Positions 18,232 to 27,088 of a stretch of DNA of 64,000 bases are shown in pieces. The notes under the pieces are model-generated. The model saw only the letters and a list, made by a program, of their open reading frames with translations. It ran no database searches and had not been told where the DNA came from. Made by a program: the position numbers and the translations under genes. The stretch's first letter is position 1. The number at the start of each line of letters is the position of its first letter. Source of the stretch: Sphingobacteriales bacterium (GTDB lineage Bacteria > Bacteroidota > Bacteroidia > Chitinophagales > Chitinophagaceae); assembly GCA_016200915.1 (NCBI GenBank), contig JACQDV010000050.1:1-64000 (forward strand), read 5' to 3'.

Positions 18232-19455
18232 CTACTCTCCCGGTTTAAACCCAAGTGCTTTAATATATCCTTTGTTCTCAATACAATTTTTAAACCGGCA
18301 GTTTTCTAAAAATCCATTCAGTGCTTTCTTTATTAATGCAACATCAGCAGGCCGATGCTTACGGATGTCATCAAAATTATTTTTGTAAATGCCCGCATAT
18401 GCAATTACTGAATCATACCCGGCTGGTATGCTGAAGGTGACAATACCTCTTGTATTATCTAATTTTTTATAGGGCCAGTAATGCCAGCCAATTTGGTTAG
18501 AGTCTAATGTTTTTCTGAAAGCTTCCACCCATGCATCATCATTTTCACCAGTTTCACCACAATAGATGGGTACGTTATATTTATTGCTGAAGCTGATATA
18601 ATCCTGTATTACATCCACAGTAGTGGGTGTCCAGTATTTATGAAATGTATAAACTAACTTACTGTCAAATGGTTTACTAAACGGTTCAAAGTTGGAATCC
18701 CATTGAGCACCGCCTAAAAACAATAAATGATTTTTATCGACCGACCGGACAGCAGCCGTTAATCTTTTATACAAAGGTTCCAGTAACGGGTTCAGCTTTG
18801 CTTTATCAAAATAATGAGCAATAGGTTCGTTTAAGAGGTCATAACCAATTATGATTGCTTCATTTTTATAATGATTGGCAATGCGTTTCCATATAGCAGT
18901 ACACTCAGCCTGGTCTTTTTCATTTTCAAATAAGAAAGGGTAACCATAGCCATCATCAATATTATCACCAGTTTGTCCGCCGGGTGAACAGTGCATATCT
19001 AATATCACATAGAGTTTTTCTTTTTTGCACCAGCTGATCACCCTGTCCATATACACAAAGCCTCTTGCGGAATCACCTGATCCCATATAATATTCATTAG
19101 TGAATAAGCGGTAATTAAATGGAATGCGGATAGAGTTCATTCCAATGCTTTTGAGGTAATGAATATCTTCAGCAGTGATATAAACGTCCAAATATTTTTT
19201 CCAGAAATCTTTTGCTGCGGCAGGGCCAATCAGTTCGCTGATGGTTTGATTGATGAGTCTTGGTGAACTGACATCTTTAAAATGAAACATATAACCTTCC
19301 GGCACTAACCAGTTACCAAGATTGGTTCCTTTAATTAAAAAAGGTTTTCCATCCGGGCCAATAATGTTTTTCCCTTTGGTAGAAAAGAATTGTGCATGAG
19401 TGATGGGAGCGAAGCAAACGATAATTAAAAAGCAGGCTATTATTTTACGAAGCAT
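18232..19455 (-). CDS. Glycoside hydrolase family 5 (cellulase-type) secreted enzyme
   Basis: A 407-residue GH5 enzyme with a signal peptide ending near THAQ. The catalytic residues are the acid/base Glu in DLLNEPIAHY and the nucleophile Glu in PIYCGETGEND. Further GH5 marks are SIRIPFNYR and VILDMHCSPGGQTGDN. It hydrolyses beta-glucan, mannan or a related beta-linked polysaccharide; the exact substrate cannot be read. It lies on the same strand as the GH10 xylanase, separated by the repeat-rich stretch. Confidence 0.9.
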   Translation of the reverse strand: MLRKIIACFLIIVCFAPITHAQFFSTKGKNIIGPDGKPFLIKGTNLGNWLVPEGYMFHFKDVSSPRLINQTISELIGPAAAKDFWKKYLDVYITAEDIHYLKSIGMNSIRIPFNYRLFTNEYYMGSGDSARGFVYMDRVISWCKKEKLYVILDMHCSPGGQTGDNIDDGYGYPFLFENEKDQAECTAIWKRIANHYKNEAIIIGYDLLNEPIAHYFDKAKLNPLLEPLYKRLTAAVRSVDKNHLLFLGGAQWDSNFEPFSKPFDSKLVYTFHKYWTPTTVDVIQDYISFSNKYNVPIYCGETGENDDAWVEAFRKTLDSNQIGWHYWPYKKLDNTRGIVTFSIPAGYDSVIAYAGIYKNNFDDIRKHRPADVALIKKALNGFLENCRFKNCIENKGYIKALGFKPGE

Positions 19456-19504
19456 GATGATTGTTTTATATAAGCTGACTTAATTGATTGTTGTAAAGAT
19501 TCAC

Positions 19505-20068
19505 TTACACTCTCAGCGATCCACGAAAACCTCTTGCCGCATAATAAGATTCTGCACCATTGTGATAAGTAAAAACATGATCATAACGACGATCGCAAAA
19601 AATAGCGCCACCATGTTTTCTTATTTCAGCAGGAGTCTTTACCCAACTGGATGTTTTTAAATCAAATTTTCCTAATTGCTGCAGTTCACGGTATTGTTCT
19701 TCGGTTAATATTTCTATTCCCATTTCTGTTGCCATATTAATGGCACTGTCTTTTGGTTTATGTTCCTTTCTTTTTTCCAATGCTTCATGATCATAGCAAA
19801 AACTTCTTCTGCCAGCCGGGCTTTCGGCTGAGCATTCAAAGAAAATATATTCGCCGGTTTTTTTATCAAACCCAACTACATCCGGTTCACCACCTGTTTG
19901 TTCCATTTCGTATAATGACCAGAGCTTAGCTGCATTTGCTTCGAGCCTCGCTTGTACCTTAGCCCATTCAATGCCTTTATGGCGACTCATATTCTTTTCA
20001 AATCTGCTTTTCAAAGTGCTGATCAATGATTTTTGTTGATCAGCAGATAATTTGTTTTTGTTACTCAT
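19505..20068 (-). CDS. DUF4256 protein
   Basis: A 187-residue soluble protein. The block TGGEPDVVGFDKKTGEYIFF, then ECSAESPAGRRSFCYDHEAL, and the tail IFCDRRYDHVFTYHNGAESYYAARGFRGSLRV match DUF4256, a conserved family without a known function. Conserved Glu, Asp and Cys residues in the ECSAESP block hint at a catalytic site, but this is inference. A YdeI-family gene ends about 25 bases upstream on the same strand. Confidence 0.85.
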   Translation of the reverse strand: MSNKNKLSADQQKSLISTLKSRFEKNMSRHKGIEWAKVQARLEANAAKLWSLYEMEQTGGEPDVVGFDKKTGEYIFFECSAESPAGRRSFCYDHEALEKRKEHKPKDSAINMATEMGIEILTEEQYRELQQLGKFDLKTSSWVKTPAEIRKHGGAIFCDRRYDHVFTYHNGAESYYAARGFRGSLRV

Positions 20069-20094
20069 AAAATTTTTATCTCATTAAAATGTGA

Positions 20095-20673
20095 TTAATC
20101 ATTCAATCCCTTTCCACTAATAATGTGCTTCACATATTTTTCAACCCTATCTTCCCTGGTTTTAGATTGCTTAGGTTGCGAAAAATAAAAAAGATAACCT
20201 CTTTGTCTGCCGGGAGTAAGTTTATCAAATGCTGCTTTTAATGCCTTATTCTTTTGCAGTTTCTTTTGAAACTCTTCCGGTATTTTATAATCGGATGTTT
20301 TCTTAAGCTTTACTTTTAAGCCAGCTCTTTCTGCTTCAATGGCTTCGTATATATATGCTTTCAGAATTTTTTCCTGTTTAGTTATTTCTTTAACATTCGT
20401 AAACCGGGCTTGCCGGGCTGACTGTACATTTACAGTGGGCTGAATTAAAATACCATCAGCATTTTTTAAAAGAGCACCCTTAAAAAACAGTACGGCACAA
20501 TATTCTTTAAACCCGTGTATCAGCACAATATTGGTTTTATTAAGGGTATAACAGGCCTGTCCCCATTTTAATTCTTCGTTGAGTCCGCAATCAAGAATAA
20601 TCTTTCTTAATTGCTGAAATTCTTTTTTCCATTTTTCTTCTTTATCGAAGAAGAAATCTACCTCAGGATTCAT
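20095..20673 (-). CDS. YdeI/DUF1801-family protein
   Basis: A 192-residue protein with the N-terminal DUF1801 fold (EELKWGQACYTLNKTNIVLI, FKGALLKNADG) and the C-terminal YdeI-type tail (AFDKLTPGRQRGYLFYFSQ, then KTREDRVEKYVKHI). The family is iron-chaperone-like in fold, but its role in bacteria is not settled; YdeI of Bacillus is linked to peptide resistance. It is the first gene of a probable pair with DUF4256. Confidence 0.85.
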   Translation of the reverse strand: MNPEVDFFFDKEEKWKKEFQQLRKIILDCGLNEELKWGQACYTLNKTNIVLIHGFKEYCAVLFFKGALLKNADGILIQPTVNVQSARQARFTNVKEITKQEKILKAYIYEAIEAERAGLKVKLKKTSDYKIPEEFQKKLQKNKALKAAFDKLTPGRQRGYLFYFSQPKQSKTREDRVEKYVKHIISGKGLND

Positions 20674-20721
20674 GTAAATATTTTATTCAGGAAAGTTATT
20701 GAAATTCTGGTTGGTTTCCCG

Positions 20722-20885
20722 TTCAATCGGGGTGCATTTCAAATTTTCGCAACGCATGATTCATTTGAATTTCGATTAGCAGCTTTTTTATCCCCTCCCC
20801 GGAGGGGCGCAGTAGTGTTTTAAAATGAAAGATTATTTAATAGGGGTGGGTCAGGTGCGAAATTTTGAAATGCACCCTTCAATCG
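20722..20885. mobile_element. MITE with 22-bp terminal inverted repeats and 8-bp target duplication
   Basis: A 148-base element at 20730-20877 begins GGGTGCATTTC and ends GAAATGCACCC. The two 22-base ends (20730-20751 and 20856-20877) are inverted copies differing at one position. It is flanked on both sides by the identical octamer TTCAATCG (20722-20729 and 20878-20885), a target-site duplication. The interior has no reading frame but contains a C-rich hairpin, CCCCTCC paired with GGAGGGG, near 20792-20807. An 8-bp duplication fits several transposase families (IS66, ISL3, IS256, IS1595); no transposase is in the window to decide. Confidence 0.88.
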
Positions 20886-20965
20886 TTAAATTGTAAAGCA
20901 ATTTTTTATATTGCAGAAAGGGTTAATGAAATTTTTATCTTCTATTCTTGCTTAAAATATAAACT

Positions 20966-22366
20966 ATGAGTAAAGACAATTCAACTTCAAGAAGAAAATT
21001 TTTACAACAAATTGGCGCCACTACGTTAATTACTGCAGCATCGCCACTGTCTTCACTGGCATCAAAAGAAAAAGTTGAAGAACGGATTCTTCATTATGAA
21101 AGAAAGATTGCTTCCAACGATAAAATACGTTTGGGTGTTATTGGCTATGGCATACAAGGTCATTTTGATTTAAACTCGGCATTGAAAGTACCGGGTGTGG
21201 AGTTAGCAGGTATTTGCGATCTGTATTTGGGAAGATTAGAAAATGCAAAGGAACAATTTGGCAACAATATTTTTACTACTATCAACTATAAAGAATTATT
21301 AGACCGAAAAGATATTGATGCAGTTATTGTTGCCACTACTGATTGCTGGCATGCCCGAATTGCATTAGATGCAATGGCAAAAGGCAAGCATGTGTATGTA
21401 GAAAAACCAATGATCTATAAAATAAGTGAAGGTTATCCCGTAATGGAAGCAAGTAAAAAGTATAATAAAGTGTTGCAGGTGGGTAGTCAGCGGGTGAGTA
21501 GTATTGGTCATGCAAAAGCAAAAGAATTATTAGCCGCCGGTGAAATAGGAAAACTCAATATGGTAAATGCAGTGTATGACCGGCAAAGTGCAATTGGTGC
21601 ATGGGAATACACTATTCCTAAAGATGCGAGTGCATCCACCACCAACTGGGACAAGTTTATTGAAGTAACAGAGAAGATGGCGTATGATTCAAAGAAATTT
21701 TTTTGGTGGAGAGCTTATAAAGAATTGGGTACCGGTGTTGCCGGTGATTTGTTTATTCATTTATTAAGCGGTACACATTTTATTACTGGTTCAAAAGGGC
21801 CAACATCTGTTTACAGTACTGGTCAGTTGAGTTACTGGAAAGATGGACGCAATATGCCCGATGTAATGGCTGGTGTAATGCAATATCCCAACAGTAAAGA
21901 GCATGATGCTTTTCAACTGACATTACAGGTGAACTTTGTAAGCGGAACGGGTGGTCAGGAGCTTACTCAATTTGTAGGTTCTGAAGGAATACTTTTAGTA
22001 GAAGGAAATGAAATAACCGTTAAGCATCATTATATGCCGGAGGCGCCGGGATTTGGCGGATATGATTCGGTATTTACTTTTCCAAAGAAGCTGCAGGAAG
22101 AAATGCAAAAAGAGTATGATGCCAAATGGACACCTGAACAAAAGAAAAGTAAAACAAAGGCGGATATTGTGTATAAAGCACCGGCAGGTTATGATGAACA
22201 TGTAGATCATTTCACCAATTTTTTTGATGCTATACGAACAGGAAAAGCGGTAGTGGAAGATGCAGTTTTTGGATTCAGAGCGGCAGCACCTGCATTGGCC
22301 TGTAACGAAAGTTATTTTAAGAAGAAGATTATACAGTGGGATCCTGAAAATATGCGATTGAAATAA
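20966..22366 (+). CDS. Gfo/Idh/MocA-family oxidoreductase with Tat signal
   Basis: A 466-residue NAD(P)-dependent dehydrogenase of the Gfo/Idh/MocA family. The N-terminus carries a twin-arginine motif, TSRRKFLQQIG, followed by an Ala-rich hydrophobic stretch, so the folded protein with its cofactor is probably exported. The Rossmann motif is GVIGYGIQGHF, and the lysine of the conserved EKP box is in VYVEKPMIYK. Exported members act on sugars or glycoside derivatives in the periplasm; the substrate is unknown. It stands alone, directly downstream of the MITE. Confidence 0.88.
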   Translation: MSKDNSTSRRKFLQQIGATTLITAASPLSSLASKEKVEERILHYERKIASNDKIRLGVIGYGIQGHFDLNSALKVPGVELAGICDLYLGRLENAKEQFGNNIFTTINYKELLDRKDIDAVIVATTDCWHARIALDAMAKGKHVYVEKPMIYKISEGYPVMEASKKYNKVLQVGSQRVSSIGHAKAKELLAAGEIGKLNMVNAVYDRQSAIGAWEYTIPKDASASTTNWDKFIEVTEKMAYDSKKFFWWRAYKELGTGVAGDLFIHLLSGTHFITGSKGPTSVYSTGQLSYWKDGRNMPDVMAGVMQYPNSKEHDAFQLTLQVNFVSGTGGQELTQFVGSEGILLVEGNEITVKHHYMPEAPGFGGYDSVFTFPKKLQEEMQKEYDAKWTPEQKKSKTKADIVYKAPAGYDEHVDHFTNFFDAIRTGKAVVEDAVFGFRAAAPALACNESYFKKKIIQWDPENMRLK

Positions 22367-22520
22367 TATCATCACCAACATTTATTCCCCATTACAGGTA
22401 TTGTTAAAGATGGTTGAAAAAATTATTCCGGTTAATAAAAAATAAAGCGGCGAATATAAGAGTGTATAGTTGCCAGAAAGTTGATAGCAGGGTTCCAGGC
22501 AAATATCACGGTACTTATAT

Positions 22521-23783
22521 CTAACTCATCAATTCAGTATATATTAGTAACCCGGCTGCCACAGTCATCAGCACCAAAGTAATAACCGCAACTATATTTA
22601 CCAGCATCGAATTGGTGTATTCTCCCATTATCTTTTTGTTATTACAGATATGAAGGATGATGGCAATTAATACCGGTGCAATAATGCCATACAATACAGC
22701 AGTATAAAATAACATTTTGATGGGACTCACACCGCTAAAGTTGATTGCCAGTCCCAATGTCATCGCAATGATCAGGGTGATATAAAATCCTTTTGCTTCA
22801 TGAAACTTTTTATCCAGGCCTTCTTCCCAGTCAAACAATTCACTCATCATATAACTTAACGAACCGGCAAGAACAGGAATGGCTAATGCACCCGTGCCTA
22901 ACACACCAATGGCAAATAAAATATAAGCAGCATCACCAGCCAGTGGTTTTAATGCTATTGCAGCCTGTTCAACCGTGTCAATCTGAAAAATACCGGCCTT
23001 ATATAAAACGGTACCTGTGGTAAGAATAATGAAATAGAAAACAAGATTGGTGAGCAGCAACCCGGTTCTTATATCCAGCTTCATATCGCTGATAATTGCT
23101 TTATCTACTACCAGGTGTTTCTGATTTTCTTCTTCTACTTCCATTGATGCCTGCCAGAAGAATAAATAGGGTGAAATAGTGGTGCCCAATATTCCCACTA
23201 GGGCCATTAAGAAATCGCTGTTCATTTCAATACTTGGAATAAATGTACTGCGGATGGTTTGACGCCAGTCTGTATCAGCAATGAAAGGAATAATTAAATA
23301 ACAGAACAGGGTTATGCAAAGCCATTTAAGTATAAAGGAAATGCGCCTGTAATTCCAAAAGATGGTGGCATACATCAGGATGCCGGTAAATACAATAGAA
23401 AAAATGAATGAAGGTACTTGTGGGAAAATAAGATTTCCTACAGCACCCATTCCGGCAATATCAGCCCCTACATTTAATACAATGGAAGGAAAACTTACCA
23501 GCAGGATGAGGTACAGTATTTTTTTAGAATAATACTTTTTTATTACACCCATCAGTCCTTTATCAGTTACTAATCCAATTCTTGCACACATTTCCTGTAT
23601 TACAATCATGAGAGGATAAGTAGCAATGGCTGTCCACAATAACTTAGTACCAAACTTAGCGCCTGCCTGTGAGTAAGTGGCAATACCGGAAGGATCATCA
23701 TCACTGGCGCCGGTAATAAGCCCGGGACCCAGTGCATTCCATGTACGGATTAATTTATTTTTGATTTTTTGTGGTGTATTCAT
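22521..23783 (-). CDS. Nramp-superfamily divalent metal transporter with non-canonical metal site
   Basis: A 420-residue transporter with about eleven membrane helices and the start GPGLITGASDDDPSGIATYSQ. Classical Nramp proteins have DPGN in helix 1 and a methionine (MPH motif) in helix 6. Here helix 1 reads DPSG and the helix 6 region reads GTTISPYLFFWQ, so the canonical Asn and Met ligands are missing. This puts it in the divergent branch of the superfamily, some of whose members carry magnesium rather than manganese. It would act in the inner membrane. No regulator lies nearby. Confidence 0.82.
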   Translation of the reverse strand: MNTPQKIKNKLIRTWNALGPGLITGASDDDPSGIATYSQAGAKFGTKLLWTAIATYPLMIVIQEMCARIGLVTDKGLMGVIKKYYSKKILYLILLVSFPSIVLNVGADIAGMGAVGNLIFPQVPSFIFSIVFTGILMYATIFWNYRRISFILKWLCITLFCYLIIPFIADTDWRQTIRSTFIPSIEMNSDFLMALVGILGTTISPYLFFWQASMEVEEENQKHLVVDKAIISDMKLDIRTGLLLTNLVFYFIILTTGTVLYKAGIFQIDTVEQAAIALKPLAGDAAYILFAIGVLGTGALAIPVLAGSLSYMMSELFDWEEGLDKKFHEAKGFYITLIIAMTLGLAINFSGVSPIKMLFYTAVLYGIIAPVLIAIILHICNNKKIMGEYTNSMLVNIVAVITLVLMTVAAGLLIYTELMS

Positions 23784-23884
23784 TCATCAGTAATTATTAC
23801 GGTATGGATTGCTGTAATAAAGTTACTGAACTGCCTTCATGTTTTTACTGATCTTTTATATTGAGTAACGTGCAGCTTGAATTT

Positions 23885-23959
23885 TTTCACGCAAAGAAAC
23901 GTAAGGAGCAAAGGCGCAGTTTTTTTTGCGACTTATTTTCTTTGCGCCTTTGCGTGAAA
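23885..23959. repeat. Inverted repeat in a non-coding gap
   Basis: TTTCACGCAAAG (23885-23896) and CTTTGCGTGAAA (23948-23959) are perfect inverses, with a second partial pair of GCAAAGGCGCA-like arms inside. The repeated CGCAAAG motif is a widespread intergenic sequence in bacteria, as I recall. It lies between the Nramp start and the next gene on the same strand. Confidence 0.6.
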
Positions 23960-24013
23960 TTAAAGGGTAAACTAAACAAACTTAGAAACTGATGCATTAT
24001 TTTATAATGCCTG

Positions 24014-24301
24014 TCAGTATTCAATATTTCTAATGGTATTTACGAGGAATAATAAAGTGATAACAGAAATCAGGAATGAATAGCCATGGAGTGAACGTAA
24101 ACTACAGCTTTGTTTTAGCCACAATACCAGGCTTGTAATTGGAAGGATTATGAATGTTGCCATCATTGGCAGACTTATTATATCAAATACATCCTCGAGG
24201 ATTGCAGAATTTGAAATAGTGATAAACCTGGGTATAATACAGTACAGAAAAGCAATAATGCTGATGAAAAAAATTGTTTTTTCAAGTTTTGTTCTTTGCA
24301 T
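24014..24301 (-). CDS. Small membrane protein
   Basis: A 95-residue protein with three hydrophobic segments (IFFISIIAFLYCIIPRF, MATFIILPITSLVLWL and FLISVITLLFLVNTI). No family is recognised. It starts 5 bases after the glutaminyl-cyclase stop on the same strand, so the two are co-transcribed. Confidence 0.55.
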   Translation of the reverse strand: MQRTKLEKTIFFISIIAFLYCIIPRFITISNSAILEDVFDIISLPMMATFIILPITSLVLWLKQSCSLRSLHGYSFLISVITLLFLVNTIRNIEY

Positions 24302-24306
24302 GCCGC

Positions 24307-25134
24307 TTAATTAAAACGAACTTCAAACAACTTTGGCCAGTTTTTACCGGTAATGTATATCTTTTTAGTGGCCGCATCGTAGGCAATTCCATTCAGAACA
24401 TTGGTTTGCCAGTCGAAGTTTGGTAAAGCTACCTGTATTTGCTGAGTGAGATCAGTTTTGCCAACTACATTGCCCGTAGCCGGATCAATTTTTAGTATAT
24501 AGTTTGTTTGCCACACATTGGAATAAATATATCCATCAATCCATTCCAACTCATTTACATTACTCAGCATACCATTGTTATCCTGTACACTTATGCGGTT
24601 TACTTCTTTTAATGTATGCGGATCATAAACATGGATGATATTGGTGCCGTCGCTGATGTAAAGTTGCTTACCATCCGTAGTCATTCCCCATCCTTCAAAA
24701 GGGACATCAAATGTTTTGATCAAGGAGAAGTCTGCCTTTTTATAAACAAACCCAACATGATTTTGCCAGGTAAGCTGGTAAATGGTATCTCCCAATACAG
24801 TAACGCCTTCGCCAAAATATTCGTCTTTTAACTTAAGATTTTTGATCACTTTACCACTTATTAAATCAACTTTTCTTAAAGTAGATTGTGGCATATTATC
24901 TTTATTGCCAGTACTTTCATACAATACCCCATCAATATATTGCAAACCTTCAGTGAAAGCAGCAGTATCATGCGGATAACTATTCACAAAACTTACCTGG
25001 AATGCAGTTGGTGCTGCAACAGCATTTGATATCGGTTCAGGTGGCGTTAGTGGTTTATTATTGGAAATAAAATAAAAAATACCACCGGCAGCAAATACCA
25101 GTAAAAGAATTAATGCTATTGTTCTTTGTCTCAT
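24307..25134 (-). CDS. Glutaminyl-peptide cyclotransferase (beta-propeller type)
   Basis: A 275-residue protein with an N-terminal membrane anchor or signal (TIALILLLVFAAGGIFYFI) and the five-bladed propeller of plant/bacterial-type glutaminyl cyclases. Marks of the family are YPHDTAAFTEGLQY, LYESTGNKDNMPQSTLRKVD, ELEWIDGYIYSNVWQT and the tail LNGIAYDAATKKIYITGKNW. It would convert N-terminal glutamine of exported proteins to pyroglutamate. Bacteroidota often expose N-terminal Gln after signal cleavage, which fits an exported cyclase. Confidence 0.88.
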   Translation of the reverse strand: MRQRTIALILLLVFAAGGIFYFISNNKPLTPPEPISNAVAAPTAFQVSFVNSYPHDTAAFTEGLQYIDGVLYESTGNKDNMPQSTLRKVDLISGKVIKNLKLKDEYFGEGVTVLGDTIYQLTWQNHVGFVYKKADFSLIKTFDVPFEGWGMTTDGKQLYISDGTNIIHVYDPHTLKEVNRISVQDNNGMLSNVNELEWIDGYIYSNVWQTNYILKIDPATGNVVGKTDLTQQIQVALPNFDWQTNVLNGIAYDAATKKIYITGKNWPKLFEVRFN

Positions 25135-25189
25135 CTTAAATGATTAGTGAGCAAAAATAATATTTGACTGATACTAAAAAAGTTAATCT

Positions 25190-26311
25190 TTAGCATTCTG
25201 TTTTTTGCCAGTAAATCTTTCTTTCAGCCAGGTATTTTAAAATGTATTCGAAGCATTCAGGATGCCTGCCTACTAATTCCGGAGGAAAAACACCTTTCTC
25301 AGTAAATAGTTTTTCAATGAGCATATTTACAGCCGCAGTACAGGTGTATCCCGTAGTTCTGGCCATAGAAGAAGTTTGAGAAAAATGATCATAGCGGTCC
25401 AGCAAATCATACTGAACTGTTTTTTCTTTTCCATCCAGTTCGCCTTTAACGATCACCCGCATGATGGTAAATTCTTCTTCAGTTAATCCAAGTTTCCATT
25501 GTGTTATTAATATGGCGGAGGCAAATTCAAGCGGTGAAATTTCTGTTCCCTTAAAATTTATAGGTTCATGATTAAAGAAACCACCAAGCTTTAGTGTTTT
25601 TATCAAATCAATATGACCCGGATAACGCAGCGTTTTTTCTTTCATATTGGGAATATGCCCCATAGTAAATAATAATGAACGCAAACCATCCGTATTAAAT
25701 GCTTCTAATGTTCCTATTTCATCAAAGTCAATTAACTCTGCTTCCGTCAATGCAGGTTTGGTTACGATGGTTCCGTTTTCCATCAATCTTGCCGGACGTA
25801 TATATTCTTCAATCACATCAATAGGAGAGAAGGGGGCTTTGTATTCAAATGGCTTTACTCTTTTCTGCGGCAATCCGCCCACCATGCAATCAAATGCTTT
25901 TACCTCCATTTGTTCATTATAATAACCAAGCACCAAATTGCTGATGCCGGGTGCCACACCACAATCAACAATGGCAGTAACTTTGTTCGCTTTTGCCAGT
26001 TTATCCAACTGCAAGGCATCTTCGGGGAAAAAAGAAATATCCACCACATTTTTCTTTGCTTCAATTACTGCCTTTAAGCAATCAAATCCCATAAAGCCGG
26101 GAACTGCGGTAACTACCATATCAAACTCGTTTAATAACTGTGGGTAATGAGCATAGTTGCACAAATCTGTTTGATTGGTATGAATTCCTTTTTCTTTTAG
26201 TAGTTGAAGACTATGTTCACTGATATCAAAAGAAGTAACAAAGTATTTTTTTGAAAGATCTATAGCGATTGCACGGCCCACCATGCCTGCGCCTAATACA
26301 GCAATTTTCAT
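25190..26311 (-). CDS. Saccharopine dehydrogenase-like oxidoreductase
   Basis: A 373-residue protein with an N-terminal Rossmann domain (VLGAGMVGRAIAIDL) and the C-terminal catalytic fold of the saccharopine dehydrogenase family (GGLPQKRVKPFEYKAPFSP, TIVTKPALTEAE). These enzymes reduce or oxidise the secondary amine linking lysine and an oxoacid. Bacterial relatives also include carboxynorspermidine dehydrogenases. The PGISNLVLGYY and DGLRSL segments are typical of the lysine-degradation branch, but without a partner LKR/AASS gene nearby the reaction is uncertain. Confidence 0.75.
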   Translation of the reverse strand: MKIAVLGAGMVGRAIAIDLSKKYFVTSFDISEHSLQLLKEKGIHTNQTDLCNYAHYPQLLNEFDMVVTAVPGFMGFDCLKAVIEAKKNVVDISFFPEDALQLDKLAKANKVTAIVDCGVAPGISNLVLGYYNEQMEVKAFDCMVGGLPQKRVKPFEYKAPFSPIDVIEEYIRPARLMENGTIVTKPALTEAELIDFDEIGTLEAFNTDGLRSLLFTMGHIPNMKEKTLRYPGHIDLIKTLKLGGFFNHEPINFKGTEISPLEFASAILITQWKLGLTEEEFTIMRVIVKGELDGKEKTVQYDLLDRYDHFSQTSSMARTTGYTCTAAVNMLIEKLFTEKGVFPPELVGRHPECFEYILKYLAERKIYWQKTEC

Positions 26312-26549
26312 GTTACTGAAATTTAGAGATGAAGTAAAAAAGATGATTAACCGGGAGTAAAACCTACTTCGAAGTCCCGTTCATGCGAATGGACTGGTAG
26401 GCAGAAAGTGTATAAAAATGAGAACTGTAAATGTTCATCGGGTTTCTTGTGAGGCAAATTTAAGGATTTGGGCTAATTTTTCTTACCTAAATTTATTTGG
26501 TATGCAACTTGCTTATAGTTGTTTACATCTAATAATTAACTTAAAAAAA

Positions 26550-26993
26550 ATGAATATGAAAAAACTGTTATTATTTGTCGCAGTCCTGTTTATCGCCGGT
26601 GCCGGCTTTTCGCAGGATACTGCTAAGAAAAAAGGATTTATTGGGAAAGTAATAGCGAAACAAAAACAGACAGATGAAGTAAAGAAAAAAGAAGCTGAGC
26701 AGAAAGCAGCCCGGGAAAAAGCACAAAAGGATAAAGAACAGTCAGCAAATGCTGGTACAGAACCGAAGCATGGAAAATGGCAGGAGAAAAAAGATAAAGT
26801 AAAGGGTAAAGATGATGACGATAAAGAAAATGGCAAAGGAAAAGAGAATGACGACGATGACGATAAAAAAGATAAAGACAAAAAGCATGAAAATTCTCAA
26901 CGTGACGAGCATCGCTGGAAGCACGGTAAGCATAAAGGCGATAAAAATGCCAACAAGCAAAAGGAACATAAAAAGAAAGAAAAAGAAGATTAA
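26550..26993 (+). CDS. Exported Lys/Asp/Glu-rich low-complexity protein
   Basis: The start at 26550 gives MNMKKLLLFVAVLFIAGAGF followed by SQ, a clean signal peptide; the longer frame from 26418 has no such signal and is rejected. The mature 125 residues are almost entirely charged (runs of K, D, E with H), with no predicted fold. Such proteins in Bacteroidota may bind cations or nucleic acid, but no function is known. A terminator follows. Confidence 0.7.
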   Translation: MNMKKLLLFVAVLFIAGAGFSQDTAKKKGFIGKVIAKQKQTDEVKKKEAEQKAAREKAQKDKEQSANAGTEPKHGKWQEKKDKVKGKDDDDKENGKGKENDDDDDKKDKDKKHENSQRDEHRWKHGKHKGDKNANKQKEHKKKEKED

Positions 26994-27016
26994 TACATTT
27001 TGTTAAATAACTTCAT

Positions 27017-27046
27017 ATCCGCTTTTATAAGGAAAGCGGATTTTAT
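27017..27046 (+). terminator. Rho-independent terminator
   Basis: ATCCGCTTT (27017-27025) pairs with AAAGCGGAT (27033-27041) and is followed by a T-rich run. Confidence 0.8.
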
Positions 27047-27088
27047 TTTGCATAAAATTTATTTTGGTAAACACCTAATTTAATAAAC

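Noticed and set aside
17847-18281. 144-residue minus-strand frame
   Set aside because: It reads through hairpins in an unnatural frame; the better signals there are shorter remnants in other frames.
26418-26549. Upstream extension of the charged exported protein
   Set aside because: The start at 26550 gives a clean signal peptide; the extension has none.
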